This document shows positions 10,289-20,933 of a stretch of DNA of 64,000 bases, in pieces. The notes beneath the pieces are model-generated. The model did no database searches, was not told the origin of the DNA, and was given only the letters and a program-made list of their open reading frames with translations. Source of the stretch: Siphonodentalium dalli (taxonomy: Eukaryota; Mollusca; Scaphopoda; Gadilida; Siphonodentaliidae); the NCBI GenBank assembly GCA_032622095.1, contig CP136062.1, positions 53,673,849 to 53,737,848 of the forward strand, in the 5' to 3' direction. A program made the translations under genes and the position numbers. The number at the start of each line of letters is the position of its first letter. Positions within the stretch are counted from its first letter, which is position 1.

Positions 10289-11802
10289 GGGTGGATACAC
10301 ACATGCATGTAATTCCTGAATGTAAAATCCATGTATTTTACATGGTCACACCAATCATTGATAGCATTAGTCGCCTGCGCGCGATCGGACAATTTTAACA
10401 GGCGAGACAAGTGAGCAGTTATAAGCCATTATCAAACTAACTGCTATCAAGAAATTTCAGGCCGGTTATAAATTCTTTCATGGATGCCGAAATGAATAAA
10501 TCCTGTTTGATATATGTTGCTGTTTTTCACGAGTTTTAATTCATTTCGAAAGTGGATTTGAGTCCGTTGATTTTATACTTGATTTGTTTCTCGTCATTTC
10601 AGGGTCATCCAAAATAAAAATAAAATGTGCTGAATTTTAAGCTCTTTTAGGGCGATTGTGATACACGAGTGTTTAATGTCCCATTAACAATCCGACATGG
10701 TGCTCTCGTACCTTGAATAACAAGCATTGGAAAATTAAGACAGACAATACCGGTTCGTTGAGATTCCTCGGATAGTTTCAGAGCGAGCTCATGTGATAAT
10801 TGGGATTTCCATGCAAATATCCATTACAGCGCCAAAAAATGAAGGCAAGTACAGCGTTGAAAGTAAAAAGAGTGACCCCCCCCCATTTTCACCCAGAATT
10901 TACATAAATGTATATGTTTCTCAAAAGGTTGAACAATTTCCTAACTGTCACAATTTTAGCTTGTACACGCTTGAATTATAACATTTTGGACCATAATCCA
11001 TGATTGGGGGAGGGGGTTGGTTCTCGAAAGCTTCGAATAACTAAGGGATTTAGTTGAATGTATCAGCCTGGATTATCTGGGCATGCATGTACAATATGTT
11101 TATCTTAACTATTCCATAGTTGTGAATTTTGCTTATACATATATAACACAAGATAGGAAAGGTAACGTAGTTGGGAAGTCGTAGAGGTGGACAACCCTTT
11201 CCCCCGAATGAAGACACACAACAACATTACCTTCTGTACTCTCAAATTTAAAACTGTAACACTATGTTCATAATTATATGAATAGCATAAATTGCTGAAT
11301 ATTAGATTAATCACTCGTAGCAAACAGACACGACATAAACGACTGTCAACTACCATATTTGTAAGTCAGGAGTGGCTTCGTGACTTCATGGGTGGGGAGG
11401 GTCAGGACTCAGGGTACTGCATGCCCCCAACCCACCCGTCGAGGAAATATGCAATGGTCAATCCGGTAGCTTCCTGGAAAATATATCCCCCATGGTATGG
11501 ATCATAGCACCTGCGTTGGGGAAATCCTGGGGCCATCACTTGTATAAAAATCCAGAGAAGACTGACAATGCTTTAAACAGAAAGTCCAACATTTGGGTTA
11601 TCGCGCGAACAATTATTTTAAGCGGCCTGACGACTTCGTTCAGTCAACTGCTCTCTGCACGTTCAGAGCTTGGCTCACTGTGGTCAAACATAGCCGCAAT
11701 GATTGGGTTGTCAGCGGACACATATTACATGGTCTGTATGATCCATGTAAAACGCCAAATACACGATAATTACAGAGATTACATGCATGTGTGTATCCAC
11801 CC
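10289..11802 (+). mobile_element. Inverted-repeat DNA element, copy B (Harbinger-like, non-autonomous, intact ends)
   Basis: This is the best-preserved copy. It starts with GGGTGGATACACACATGCAT at 10,289 and ends with the exact inverse at 11,802; the terminal repeats match perfectly for 25 bp. TAA directly precedes it (10,286-10,288) and directly follows it (11,803-11,805), a 3-bp TWA-type target duplication that is characteristic of PIF/Harbinger elements. A subterminal hairpin (AAAATCCATGTATTTTACATGG-like pairing) lies just inside the left end. No transposase is encoded in the 1.5 kb, so it would depend on an autonomous relative elsewhere. Confidence 0.7.
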
Positions 11803-11805
11803 TAA

Positions 11806-12575
11806 AGGCTGAAGACAATATTCGAACTATTCAACTTCTATTTTTACAATCTGATGTTCAAAAAGAAAGCGACATCTGTAAAAATTCTGACTTGTGATTG
11901 ACTTATCATCCCATTGAGCTGAGTACTAGAGCACGGGTGCATGGATCAATCACACACGATCTAGTTTCGACAGATTAAAGAAGTCGGTCAGGTGTAGACT
12001 TGAAGATCTATTCATACAATAATGGAGAGATACATTCCCTAATTTGAATAAGTATATGTTTTTAACATAATTATAAACGTTCATTCTTTCGTGAAAAAAA
12101 TAATGATCTCATCCAAATACTACTGCAATTTCGCACTCGTAACCCACAATCACCCATCGAATATGGTGCATGTATTAACTCAGATTATTCCGGTAGACTA
12201 TGTACGCTAAGTGGTACAAATATTGGGGACGAATTCCAAGTAATATTACAAGCCATTGTTTAAAAGACCTACGAGTTAAATACATAAACAAATAATGTAA
12301 TTGTAGACCAAATACTATCAAATTAAGCGAACTTTTTAACTGTAAACGACGGAAACCTTGAACAAACCTTTCTTTATTAGTTAGGCGGGGTCCTGATTTT
12401 ATTCAAAATCTCCTGAGGCACAGTATTATGTAATCCATTAAAATCCGACATTTGCACAAGATTGGCTTGTGGCGAACTAAATGTCACATATTGTCTTTAT
12501 CTGGGTCTATCACCATTTAATAAAGACTATTTTCCTCTCTAGGGAAGACCTAAAAACCTGTTGTCTCAAAAACCG
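11806..12575. other. AT-rich sequence, no gene seen
   Basis: No repeat or coding signal that I can support. Confidence 0.45.
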
Positions 12576-12642
12576 TGGTAATTATAAATGAAAATGAATT
12601 TATGACTGGAGTCATAAATTCATTTTCATTATTATTATTACC
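12576..12642. repeat. Near-perfect hairpin
   Basis: AATGAAAATGAATTTATGAC at 12,587-12,606 is exactly inverted at 12,611-12,630 around a TGGA loop. The outer GGTAAT...ATTACC extends the pairing with small mismatches. It could be a tiny fold-back element. A terminator role is not supported in this eukaryotic context. Confidence 0.75.
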
Positions 12643-12649
12643 ATGTTTG

Positions 12650-13113
12650 TTTGCATCGTTGATAGATCACACGAGGGTATTTTGCAAAAATCCATGGCTC
12701 ACATTAATTAATTTGTTCATTATATTATGTCACCTAATACGCACATGGTTGACTATCAAAACATAATGAATCGGGGTTCACGATCAGCCAGCGATTGGTG
12801 TATATAGTCGGGACCACATGTGACACGCGTGGTTTCGATTATATATTAATGAGTATCACATATGTGTCACGATTATATAGCAAAAGGATGACTATATAGA
12901 ACGTACTTTGACAAAAGAGCGACAATTTATGTGAAAGAATTTACAGCACCGCAGTCGATCAACTTTGGTGAACTCTAAGTCGAATTCTTCTATTCGGCGG
13001 GTGGGCGGGAGGGCTTTGGGCAGGTTGTGGTTAGTGCTCTTTAAAACACTTATTCAAATATCTCCGTTATTTCGTTAATAAGCATATCAATAGAGATTAT
13101 CACTAGATCGAAG
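12650..13113. other. AT-rich sequence, no gene seen
   Basis: It includes two related stretches near 12,800-12,900 (CACATGTGACACG and CACATATGTGTCACG with TATATAG nearby) that may be an old inverted or direct duplication. No gene is evident. Confidence 0.35.
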
Positions 13114-13239
13114 TTATCTGAGTCTCCATATCACGCCGAGTTGAGAAGGTGATATTCCGGACCAGACGAGCTGCACCACGCTGCGAGTCTGATCCGTGAT
13201 CTCACCTTCTCATCGAGACTTGATGTGGAGACTCAGATC
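13114..13239. repeat. Fold-back element, about 126 bp
   Basis: The left arm 13,114-13,173 (TATCTGAGTCTCC, TTGAGAAGGTGA, CCGGACCAGACGAG) is approximately inverted at 13,180-13,239 (CTCGTCTGG-like, TCACCTTCTCATCGAG, GGAGACTCAGATCA). The loop is only a few bases. It is more GC-rich than its flanks and resembles a MITE. Confidence 0.75.
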
Positions 13240-13657
13240 ACTTCCCTGTAGTAATAATATGTTTATTATATCACCAATTCAACTTGATTATTATTACCAA
13301 TCTCTAAAATTATTGCGAAAAAGATTATCAATTGAATTCAATTTTAATGAACGAATCACAACTATTTAATCAACAACAACATTTTAAAGAAGAAATGTAT
13401 CAATTGAAAATAATTCAGGAAACTCGTTCTGATTCAGACATGCCTGATATGGAATCAGATCACGATACTATCATGATAGTAGTATTTAGTGAAAATAATG
13501 ACATTCATATGACAAACTATCTAAAACAGGCTTCGGGAGCCATGCATATTTGGGCATCAATATTCAAATAGGTTCATATTTGGCTTGTTTTATTCTGAAA
13601 TAAGCCACGCCTTCTGTTGGATGACTGTGGCTACAGTGAAAACACATAAAGAGCGTA
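13240..13657. other. AT-rich flank with one unrecognised open frame
   Basis: A plus-strand frame at 13,347-13,571 (from its ATG) encodes a polar, Gln/Asp/Met-rich peptide (SDSDMPDMESDHDT) that I do not recognise. No splice sites or other support. Confidence 0.3.
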
Positions 13658-14307
13658 TAGTACGAGAGCCCATAAGGTTTTATTGTCGTCACTCTGACCA
13701 AAAGACCCACTCTGCTCATTTTATGGCAAATTATATGTAGTTTACGGAAACCAATTTCTTGCGAGTGGGAATCGCGGCGTTTGTGATATATTTAACATAG
13801 AATGATGCATGGTGAGAGCGAAAAATGTTACTTAAGTGTTGGGGGGAGGGTTAGTAATTTCGAATGTATGCAACATATGTAGTATCAGCTAACACGTTAT
13901 ATATACCATTTTGTCGGCAATAAGTCACTCTCTCTAGTGAATAAACACAGAATTAGAATTTCTAACACTGACCTCGAGTACGAGAGGTCAAATGTCAAAT
14001 ATATTTTGAAACGCAATTTTTTTTAAATGTCAAATTGGAAAGTTAGCTTCAGAAATTTTATAATCGTCGATTGGAAACCGTTCTAGAATAATTTTGAACT
14101 TTACTGTATACCAGATTCTGATATGAGGAAAGAAAACTAACATGGACGTTATTGCAACTATCCAAGATGTCGGCCAAAATGTGTGCCAAAATAGCCAAAA
14201 CAGTAAAATATTACAAGAACAGAAAACGACTCCATTATGGAAGGATATTGGTCATAGTTTTGTCACACAGGTAAAACAAGTTATTTGTATTAATGGGACA
14301 GAGTATA
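13658..14307 (+). repeat. Left terminal inverted repeat, about 650 bp
   Basis: It matches the reverse complement of 19,732-20,381 along its whole length. Shared landmarks include GGTTTTATTGTCGTCACTCT, AGACCCACTCTGCTCATTTT, TTTAACATAGAATGATGC, TAAGTCACTCTCTCTAGTGA and GACTCCATxATGGAAGGATA. Mismatches and small indels are scattered, so the arms have diverged since insertion. Inside GACAGAGTATA (14,297-14,307) the similarity stops. Confidence 0.88.
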
Positions 14308-14531
14308 CCTGGTTATGTTATCTCAAATACAGACAATTCCGATTCAAATTTCTAGTATTGTTCTATGCAAGAGATGAATTATTGTAGTTCACTGGAACTA
14401 ACTAGCACACAGAGATTTCAGCAGCTAAAGTGTGGACATGTGATACTGTTCAATTGAAAAAAATATTTCACAAAGCTTCTGACCAATATGCTTATTTGTG
14501 TTCAAACCAATTAATTCGCCAGAAGAATATA

Positions 14532-15902
14532 CTAAGAGCTATCTTCATCACAATCAGAACTGTCATTTACTTCTATATCACCAGTATCATCAATATCGTC
14601 ATCTGATTCCTCGGACTCAGATAACACCTCTCCCAGATCTGTCGGAATCTGTGGTCCAGTAAACCACACAATACCAAAACGACCTTCCACTTCCTCCCAG
14701 CCGTGCATGGAAGGGTCCATTGTTGAGGGAATTGCAAGCGTGGCATGTTTCCAGATATAGGCCACAAAGGTTGACCTGATGAGTTTTTGGTATAATGCCG
14801 TTTTCGAACGAGGGAGACCACTAGAGTCAGTGCCTTTGATTTTTGACAAAGGCTGGCTGTTGTCGGTGGGGGCGAATTTCGTGCGGAATATTGCATATCT
14901 AGCATCATCCACGTTCTCCAAAGAAGCTGTTCCGAACATGGAGCAAACAAACGATTCGAGAGAGTCCAATGTCTCACGACTTACATTTGTCGATGTTCCT
15001 AAACTAGCGAAGGCAGATAAGAATCTATCGGATTTAATCGCCGTGTCAAAAGGTTTAATTTTACCTTTTCGCACGAAAGAAGCTGTATAATCACATCCAG
15101 TAAAGGCGTGTATTCCTGGCAATGCGTCATATACGATTCTCCCAAGATGGCCCTGTATATTTGACACATCGACAAAACGTCTTGTGTTGTTGCTCTCGTG
15201 ACCAACATCTAACTATACAAATGATTCTATTCCAAGCACGTGGTACAGTAAGACGATCAGAACATATGTATCAGAACAGCGGACGACTACATTTGGAAGC
15301 TGATAATGATGCGTTATATGGGCTAAATGTAAAACTATTCTTGTGTCGGCTTCCTCGTGTTTACAGTGTAATTCAGTGGCATCTCTGCGGTTCATAGCGT
15401 TCCAACAGGCCCATTGCTCATAACACACATTGGCAAACCCAAACATCAAACAACATTCCCCTAGCACTTCAACATAAATATTCTTTGCCCACTCATCTGC
15501 CAAAAATGACACTTTAAAAGTCTCTGAGTTTAAATTTTCAGCAAAAATTTTCAGTTTGACTCTCTGATCTGGACCCGTAACGCGCGACTCATTGATGATT
15601 GCTCCACGACTCTCTCGCTCGATGTCTTTAATGGACGGATGTTTGTATGTGTCAGCTACAAAGTCGACACGATTTGCAAATTTGCTGAGTGTTCTGAGCA
15701 GATCACGGGCGATACCGCCATAAGTTGGCGATAGGTTTGTGAGTGTACGAATCAGGAAAAATGCATCAACGATATAAGCGTCTACAGACTTTGGCGCTTC
15801 TGATTCTACCATTCCTTCAAGTTTGCGAAACAATTTTGCTTTATCTGTTTTCATTTTTGTACCGTCAATGTGAGCCACGCACAGCTGCACAGGCGTCAGC
15901 GG
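14532..15902 (-). pseudogene. Transposase C-terminal part with XPG/FEN1-like nuclease pattern (one internal stop)
   Basis: A single minus-strand frame from 15,902 to the stop at 14,532 is broken only by a TAG at 15,215-15,213, where relatives as I remember them have a Trp. Upstream it continues the 16,184 segment in the same frame past a TAA at 15,905-15,903. It contains HEEADTRIVLHLAH, then VVVRCSDTYVLIVLLYH, then ALPGIHAFTGCDYTASF. These match in order the acidic positions of XPG/FEN1-type nucleases (E-A-D/E, D-x-D, G-x-D-Y). The second acidic residue of the D-x-D is Tyr here, an apparent loss of a metal ligand. The last 30 residues are strongly acidic (SESEESDDDIDDTGD). I infer a DNA-cleaving transposase domain, inactive in this copy. 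Confidence 0.65.
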
Positions 15903-16320
15903 TTAACTGAAAAGCTTGCGAAGATCGATGTCCATTAAACAAGATAGATATAACAATCGCCCAAATAGGTCAAGCGTGCATTTGATTTCTTTCAACTTCT
16001 TGTCTTTAGATGTCAGTTTCATCGAAAGGGCGGTTGATGCAAAATTCTTAACCTTGCGCCTGACTATAGGCTTCTCGAATCTCTTGTCATCATTGAGGCA
16101 TTCAGACTTGAATTCATCCCGCCATGCCTCTCCAGTTTGAACAGCTTTGAGTATTTCGGTAGCTACAATTTTTCCCGACAGCACGGCCCATGGATAGCAA
16201 ATATAAATCAGAACTTGGCACTTTGTCCGAGAACGGTTTCAGTTTGGACTGTATTCCTTCCATGAGCTTGTGACGATCTGAATTGTCGCGTTTTACTCTG
16301 TATGTTTTCAAATCGTTCAC
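15903..16320 (-). pseudogene. Transposase middle segment, frameshifted
   Basis: Two overlapping minus-strand frames (16,320-16,114 and 16,184-15,903) are offset by one base. The first carries RVKRDNSDRHKLMEGIQ and the second a Lys-rich stretch ending LRKLFS before a TAA. The sense of the protein passes from one to the other within their overlap, so a single-base indel is the likely lesion. After the TAA the same frame continues directly with PLTPVQLCVAHIDGTKMKTD, which opens the nuclease-bearing segment. Confidence 0.55.
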
Positions 16321-16377
16321 ACTGTCTTATGTTGGGGACTTACCAGCTTTATATTTAAGTAACTGGTTATTGACCCC

Positions 16378-17406
16378 CTAATGGATCGGGTAATCAAAAC
16401 TAATCATCCATCGTCTACGTGCACCAGCAGAAGATAGGGACGTTATTCCAGTGTGTCTAGATGCAGCGTCCCTGTTGATGGTTTGTTCAAGGGTCAAATC
16501 ATCAGGGCTCCTGGAGAACGAGTTATGAGTACGTCGAACTGATAGGGCTCCATTTTCAAGCATCTCTCTTACACCTGGATGCATTGCTTCAACATTATAT
16601 AAATCCAGTACACACATCACCATCCATCTGACACAATTGTGCCTGGATGTTGCAAAGAAGATAGCAGACATTGCATGTAAAGAATACACGTACAATTCAA
16701 GGTCGTTTGTGTGGCAGGCTCGACTAAACAGGAGAAACAATTCAACCAGATCAATGTACATTGCCCAATACTTTGCTGTTTCGCCGTGGGCGCCCGCTCT
16801 TGTTTGGTCAAAGTATTGTTCATATGATGTCATGAGAGTCTCATATTCAACAGACTTCTCGACACTTTGCATCAGATCTGGCGACGGATGTTCGTTCATC
16901 TGTTGAAAATATTTCAGCAAACCTTCAGGCATGCCCTTTTGGTACCAATCTAGGAATTGTCCGAAGTGTAAAATTCTGAATGCCTGTGCAAGTAATGGAT
17001 GTAGGCGTTTGCACCTATTATAATGTTTTCCAGGTGTAAATCCTTTCAAAGAACCACTAGCTAAGACTCCAGTGTCGACAAGGATATGCGGACCACCGGA
17101 CTCATCAAGTAAATATCCAAGTGAACCAAAATATGCTTGTTGAATATGGAATGCACCAAAGCATACAAATATATTATCAAACTTCGGGCTCTCAACTGAT
17201 TGAATTTGTTTGGCTGGTTTAGCTATTGCTAAGTCATAATGGACTACAACACCGCCTTCTGACTGCACTCTTGTGCAACCTTCTGAGATATCCTCATGGT
17301 TTCCGCAACTACATCTAGACGAGTTGGGGGGGGGGGTTGATGTTCTCCATATATGATATAAATTGCTGAGGCAGTGGATCACACTCAAGCCTAGAGTTCC
17401 AACCAA
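16378..17406 (-). pseudogene. Transposase central region, longest surviving frame (about 340 codons)
   Basis: An intact stretch of the broken gene, best from about residue 55 (YDLAIAKPAKQIQSVESPKF) to its TAG at 16,378. Conserved-looking blocks include DNIFVCFGAFHIQQAYFGSL, GKHYNRCKRLHPLLAQAF and HNCVRWMVMCVLDLYNVEAM. From memory these resemble blocks in large multicopy uncharacterised proteins of marine invertebrates. I cannot name a catalytic role for this part. The first 50 residues follow a G/C homopolymer near 17,325-17,335 and look like out-of-frame sequence. After the TAG the frame continues to 16,320 with one more stop (TAA). Confidence 0.6.
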
Positions 17407-17536
17407 CCCACATGGGTGTCGAATTAAATAGATGACATGAAATCATCCAGTCTTCGTCGCGTCTCTTCAATTGCTGAAGATTTGTGGGAGGTGGCTTGGT
17501 CTTTATTCGGTAATCAAATTATGATAATTCAGGTTT

Positions 17537-17902
17537 TTATCTGTATGGCGCTAGGTCAGTTATATTAGAACATTCCAGGGAACGTGTCCGTCTACACTGG
17601 TCGTGCGCTTGGGGTTCAAATGTGGTTTTGTTTGACGTAGGCACAATGGCTGGTTTGTTCTGATAACATATTCCGACAGTGTCATGCAGTGTCCCACTCC
17701 CAGATAGAGTCTGTGTTTTCGTCAAAGTTATCCCAGGCCAATGCCGTGGAGAGACCAGGCTCAGTGGTCATACCATCAGGTGTACATTGCTTTTTCTCGA
17801 CACTGGCCATGTCAGTCTCCAGCTCCTCAGTGCAATGGTAATTCAAAGAATGACCAAATCGGTTCAGGATTTAGATGACGCGTCTACTGCCAGTCATACT
17901 CT
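17537..17902 (-). pseudogene. Transposase segment between N-terminal and central regions, heavily broken
   Basis: Coding sense is split over two frames: one reads a LAWDNFDENTDS-type block (about 17,749-17,712), and the other takes over with LSGSGTLHDTVGICYQNKPA (from about 17,707). One small indel near 17,705-17,715 explains the switch. The region upstream to 17,902 has further stops. A 17,407-17,536 gap shows no clear homology. Confidence 0.4.
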
Positions 17903-18565
17903 TCAAACAGAGACCAAGACACACGTGCTTTTTGATGGTCTCGAATATCCTGTGTAAAGCACTCGAAAGAAATCTATCAGGAGATTTGGTGGTTGTGCAG
18001 TACCTTTAGCAAGATCTTCTGGATACAACGGGAACGGGAAATCTTTCGTCGTATTTTTAAGTTGCAAGATTAATGTTCGTAGATGAAGGGCGGTTTGAAG
18101 TACCCTATTATCAAGAGAACAGGCCTGTTCCATTATTTTTTCAAATGTCACCTGCTTCTCCATTTCAGTTGAGTAAATGACATTGCCCTCCTTGTTATTG
18201 AGTGTGCCCATGCGAACAGAACATTGGTACCGTTTGAGAATCTTATCACTCACAGTAATTGCTTTATATTAACTATCTGAGAACCCATGTGTGGCCAGAT
18301 AAGCCATGTATCGTTCATGCAGGGATGTAAGCATCTCGGCACGTTTATCATTTATGATCGCAGACTCTATGTATTTGTATAGATCGTCAGTTGCACGGAC
18401 GTGTGATTCCCTCAACGATACGTGCCCAGTCGGGGCTATTGAGTCGTGTGGATGGGTGTTGTCTTTGTCGCTGACTCTTAGTTTATTTATATACTGTCTG
18501 CGACAGGAGTGGTGATATTTCACTTCTTTAGCAACAAAGTCTATTCCACAAATTTTGGCAATCAT
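17903..18565 (-). pseudogene. Transposase N-terminal half, one in-frame stop
   Basis: Frames 18,565-18,269 and 18,253-17,903 are the same frame separated by a single TAA (18,271-18,269). The first contains GIDFVAKEVKYHHSCRRQYI, a His/Cys pattern (YHxxC) resembling a zinc-binding module; the second is helical-looking and contains KDFPFPLYPEDLAKG. The frame also reads upstream past a TAG at about 18,580 (CETLEVAEVIQNSAME before it), where it meets the end of the first segment by a frameshift. Confidence 0.5.
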
Positions 18566-18609
18566 TTCGCTATCATCCTATTCCATTGCGGAATTTTGTA
18601 TCACTTCTG

Positions 18610-19053
18610 CTACTTCCAAAGTTTCACAAGAACCCAATTGCTCGAAATTGGAGCTTCTGGTTCGATGTTTTCGCTCTTTATTACAAAAGAGACATGTGGG
18701 GCCAGAACTCCCGATGATGTGTTCATATGATGATCAACATCTGTCCTCAGAACAACATTCCTAACAGCAGAGGTACCAACCAAGTACATGTATGTAGCAG
18801 CAACTATTGTGACTGCTGTGAAGTTTTGGTGGCAGACGCTGTGATACCCATAACTCTCGGAAAACAACTTGCCAGAAAGCTTGGCGCAGATGTCTGAATA
18901 TTTTGATGAGCCGACTTTCGACAATCTCGATTGACTCGCAACTTGGACAGCATCCCACATCTTACTCTCGTAGCGTTTCACTGGCCCAAAATCACCAGTT
19001 CCGCTAACATGCAGCACACATTCTATTCCGCTTTGGGAGAATGTAGCCATCAT
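18610..19053 (-). pseudogene. Transposase N-terminus with YHxxC motif
   Basis: The frame has an ATG-ATG pair at 19,053-19,048 (MMATFSQSGIECVLHVSGTG), which I prefer over the hydrophobic upstream extension to 19,128. It carries KMWDAVQVASQSRLSKVGSS and GYHSVCHQNFTAV, again a YHxxC-type His/Cys cluster. The frame ends at 18,610 after leaving the coding sense near 18,640. The gene therefore starts about 680 bp inside the right TIR's inner edge. Confidence 0.5.
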
Positions 19054-19109
19054 GAAGCAAAACGAAAACGAAACTAGATATAATAGAACTATAATAGACA
19101 ACGAATACA

Positions 19110-19322
19110 GAGTTAGAGCAAAATACAAATATCAGAAGCTATGAGTGAGCTGAACGTGACTGTTCTGTATGGACTACCTCGCGATAGTGAAGCATGCCCG
19201 CGCATAACGCTCTTTATTTGCCAACTACCTTAGTAGTTGGCAAATAAAGAGCGTGATGCGCTGGCTGGAATTGTTCTGAATATGTCCAAACCAGATAGCT
19301 TCTAATATTTGTATTTTGCTCT
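19110..19322. repeat. Large imperfect palindrome with perfect central hairpin, upstream of the transposase start
   Basis: The centre is a hairpin at 19,200-19,261. CGCTCTTTATTTGCCAACTA pairs exactly with its inverse around a 4-base loop; the arms reach 29 bp with one mismatch. Further out, GTTAGAGCAAAATACAAATA near 19,112 is inverted at about 19,297-19,316, followed by AGAAGCTAT on both sides. It lies between the right TIR and the first ATG, so a promoter or transposase-binding role is possible. It may also be an inserted fold-back. Confidence 0.75.
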
Positions 19323-19731
19323 AACAGTAATATATCAACTGAACTATTCTAAATGGATTGGCGTATCGATTATATAGGCTTAGTACACACTACAAAATTT
19401 CGGTCGCATAACTTCAATTACAGGTGCGGTACCCGTTTCTGTGAAAATTTAAGCGTTTGCATGGTTATACCTTTGGATGGACGTATTAATCTTCTAGTTT
19501 AGTTCAATGTTATTTTCTTTGATCATAATAACTTATACTCTAGATATATTTTCCTTTGCTCACTGGCAGTCTCACGGAAAAGGCATTTCTCTATGAGCGA
19601 GTGACATCACAGTGATAAGACTTATGTACACTGTAAAAATTTGAATCTTGCACAGGAAAATGCTTGAAATGTACACTTTTCGCAATTGTACCGGTCTTGG
19701 TGGTCTTCATTTTCCGATTAAGTAATCGAAA
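19323..19731. other. Internal non-coding part of the transposon
   Basis: Leader-side sequence between the palindrome and the right TIR. No coding signal. Confidence 0.5.
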
Positions 19732-20381
19732 TATACTCTGTCACATCATAACAACACCTTGTTTTAAGTCTGTGACACAAATGTAACCAATATCCTTCCA
19801 TTATGGAGTCGTTTTCAATTCTTATGAATTTTTACTGTTTTTGGCTATTTTGGCACACATTTTGGCTGACATCTTGAAATGGTTGCAATAACGGCTGTGT
19901 TAATTTTCTTTCCACATATCCGAATCTGGTATACAGTAACGTTCAAAATTATTCTAGAACGGATTCCAACCGACGATTATAACATTTCTGAAGCTAACTT
20001 TCCAATTTGACATTTAAACAAAATGGCGTTTCAAAACATATTTGACCTTTGACCTCTCGTACTCGGGGTCAGTGGTCGAAATTCTAATTCTGTGTTTATT
20101 CACTAGAGAGAGTGACTTATTGCCGACAAAATGATATATATAGTGTGTTAGCTGACACTACAGGTGTTGCATACATTCGAAATTACTAACCCTCCCCAAA
20201 CACTTAAGTAACATTTTTCGCTCTCACCAGGCATCATTCTATGTTAAATATCTCCCAAACGCCGCGTTTCCCACTCGCAAGGAGTTGGTTTGCGTAAACG
20301 ACATATAATTTGCTACAAAATGAGCAGAGTGGGTCTTTTGGTCAGAGTGACGACAATAAAACCCTATGGGCCCTCGGACTA
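19732..20381 (-). repeat. Right terminal inverted repeat, about 650 bp
   Basis: Inverted partner of 13,658-14,307; its outer tip at 20,381 reads TAGTCCGAGGGCCCATAGGG on the minus strand. Differences from the left arm are substitutions and short indels spread along the length, which indicates an old insertion. Confidence 0.88.
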
Positions 20382-20384
20382 GTA

Positions 20385-20933
20385 CATCTGGTCTGCAAAT
20401 ATTCTTATATTGAACCTAAATATTCACCTTTATTTATTCTGAATAGTGAGGTTATTTTAATTTGTGTGTTCTTTATTTATTTAAAATGTTTTTTTAATCA
20501 AAATTTTGAACAAAATAACGCCGTTATAACCGCCGCCAGGTACCCCAGTAATATTGTACCTACGGTGGATTTGTTTTAGTACACATTGCAAATGATTAGT
20601 AAATTATATTAATCACCAGCGTCTCCATAAATATTACAATTCAAGTTGGTTTCGTCGCCTGGCGATTTTCGTCACCGTTTATACTCTACTGTAGTAAGTA
20701 TGATTAGATGTTCTAATCTTTAGAATATATCTACCCTAACAGTATAAAACATGGGAACTGGTTGATGTTGTGACATACAAGTTTTTAACATTGAAAAAAA
20801 AAACGGTGCAGGTAATATATTTCTTAGATATACTACCTATTTTGATTTTGTGTTGCGTCGATTAGTCATTAAATTTGTCCCGGTTAATTAATTAAATGTG
20901 GTTTGCGATATCGGCTCTCTAAAGTCACAAAAA
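20385..20933. other. AT-rich sequence, no gene seen
   Basis: Low-complexity AT-rich DNA. No exon is recognised. AATAAATAAA occurs on the minus strand near 20,430 but is about 800 bp from the nearest exon end. Confidence 0.4.

Larger units (their letters stand above)
13658..20381 (-). mobile_element. Decayed long-TIR DNA transposon, Academ-like (XPG-type nuclease gene)
   Basis: Two about 650-bp inverted repeats (13,658-14,307 and 19,732-20,381) enclose a broken minus-strand gene. The tips read TAGT(A/C)CGAG(A/G)GCCCATA in both arms. GTA occurs immediately outside both ends (13,655-13,657 and 20,382-20,384), a possible 3-bp target duplication. The gene ends in a region with acidic motifs spaced as in XPG/FEN1-type nucleases. 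A DNA transposon with terminal inverted repeats, a 3-4 bp target duplication and an XPG-like nuclease is how the Academ superfamily is described, and that is the basis of the call. The coding sequence contains several in-frame stops and frameshifts, so this copy is dead. Confidence 0.65.

Noticed and set aside
14779-15397. Plus-strand ORFs opposite the transposase
   Set aside because: Shadows of the minus-strand coding sequence, which has the recognisable motifs.
16320-16345. GGTAAGTCC on the minus strand as an intron donor in the transposase gene
   Set aside because: The frame continues through it with homology-like sequence resuming in the same frame at 16,320, and no matching acceptor is evident. 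In-frame stops fit decay better.
19200-19261. Rho-independent terminator
   Set aside because: The setting is a eukaryotic transposon. There is no downstream T-run and it lies upstream of the gene.
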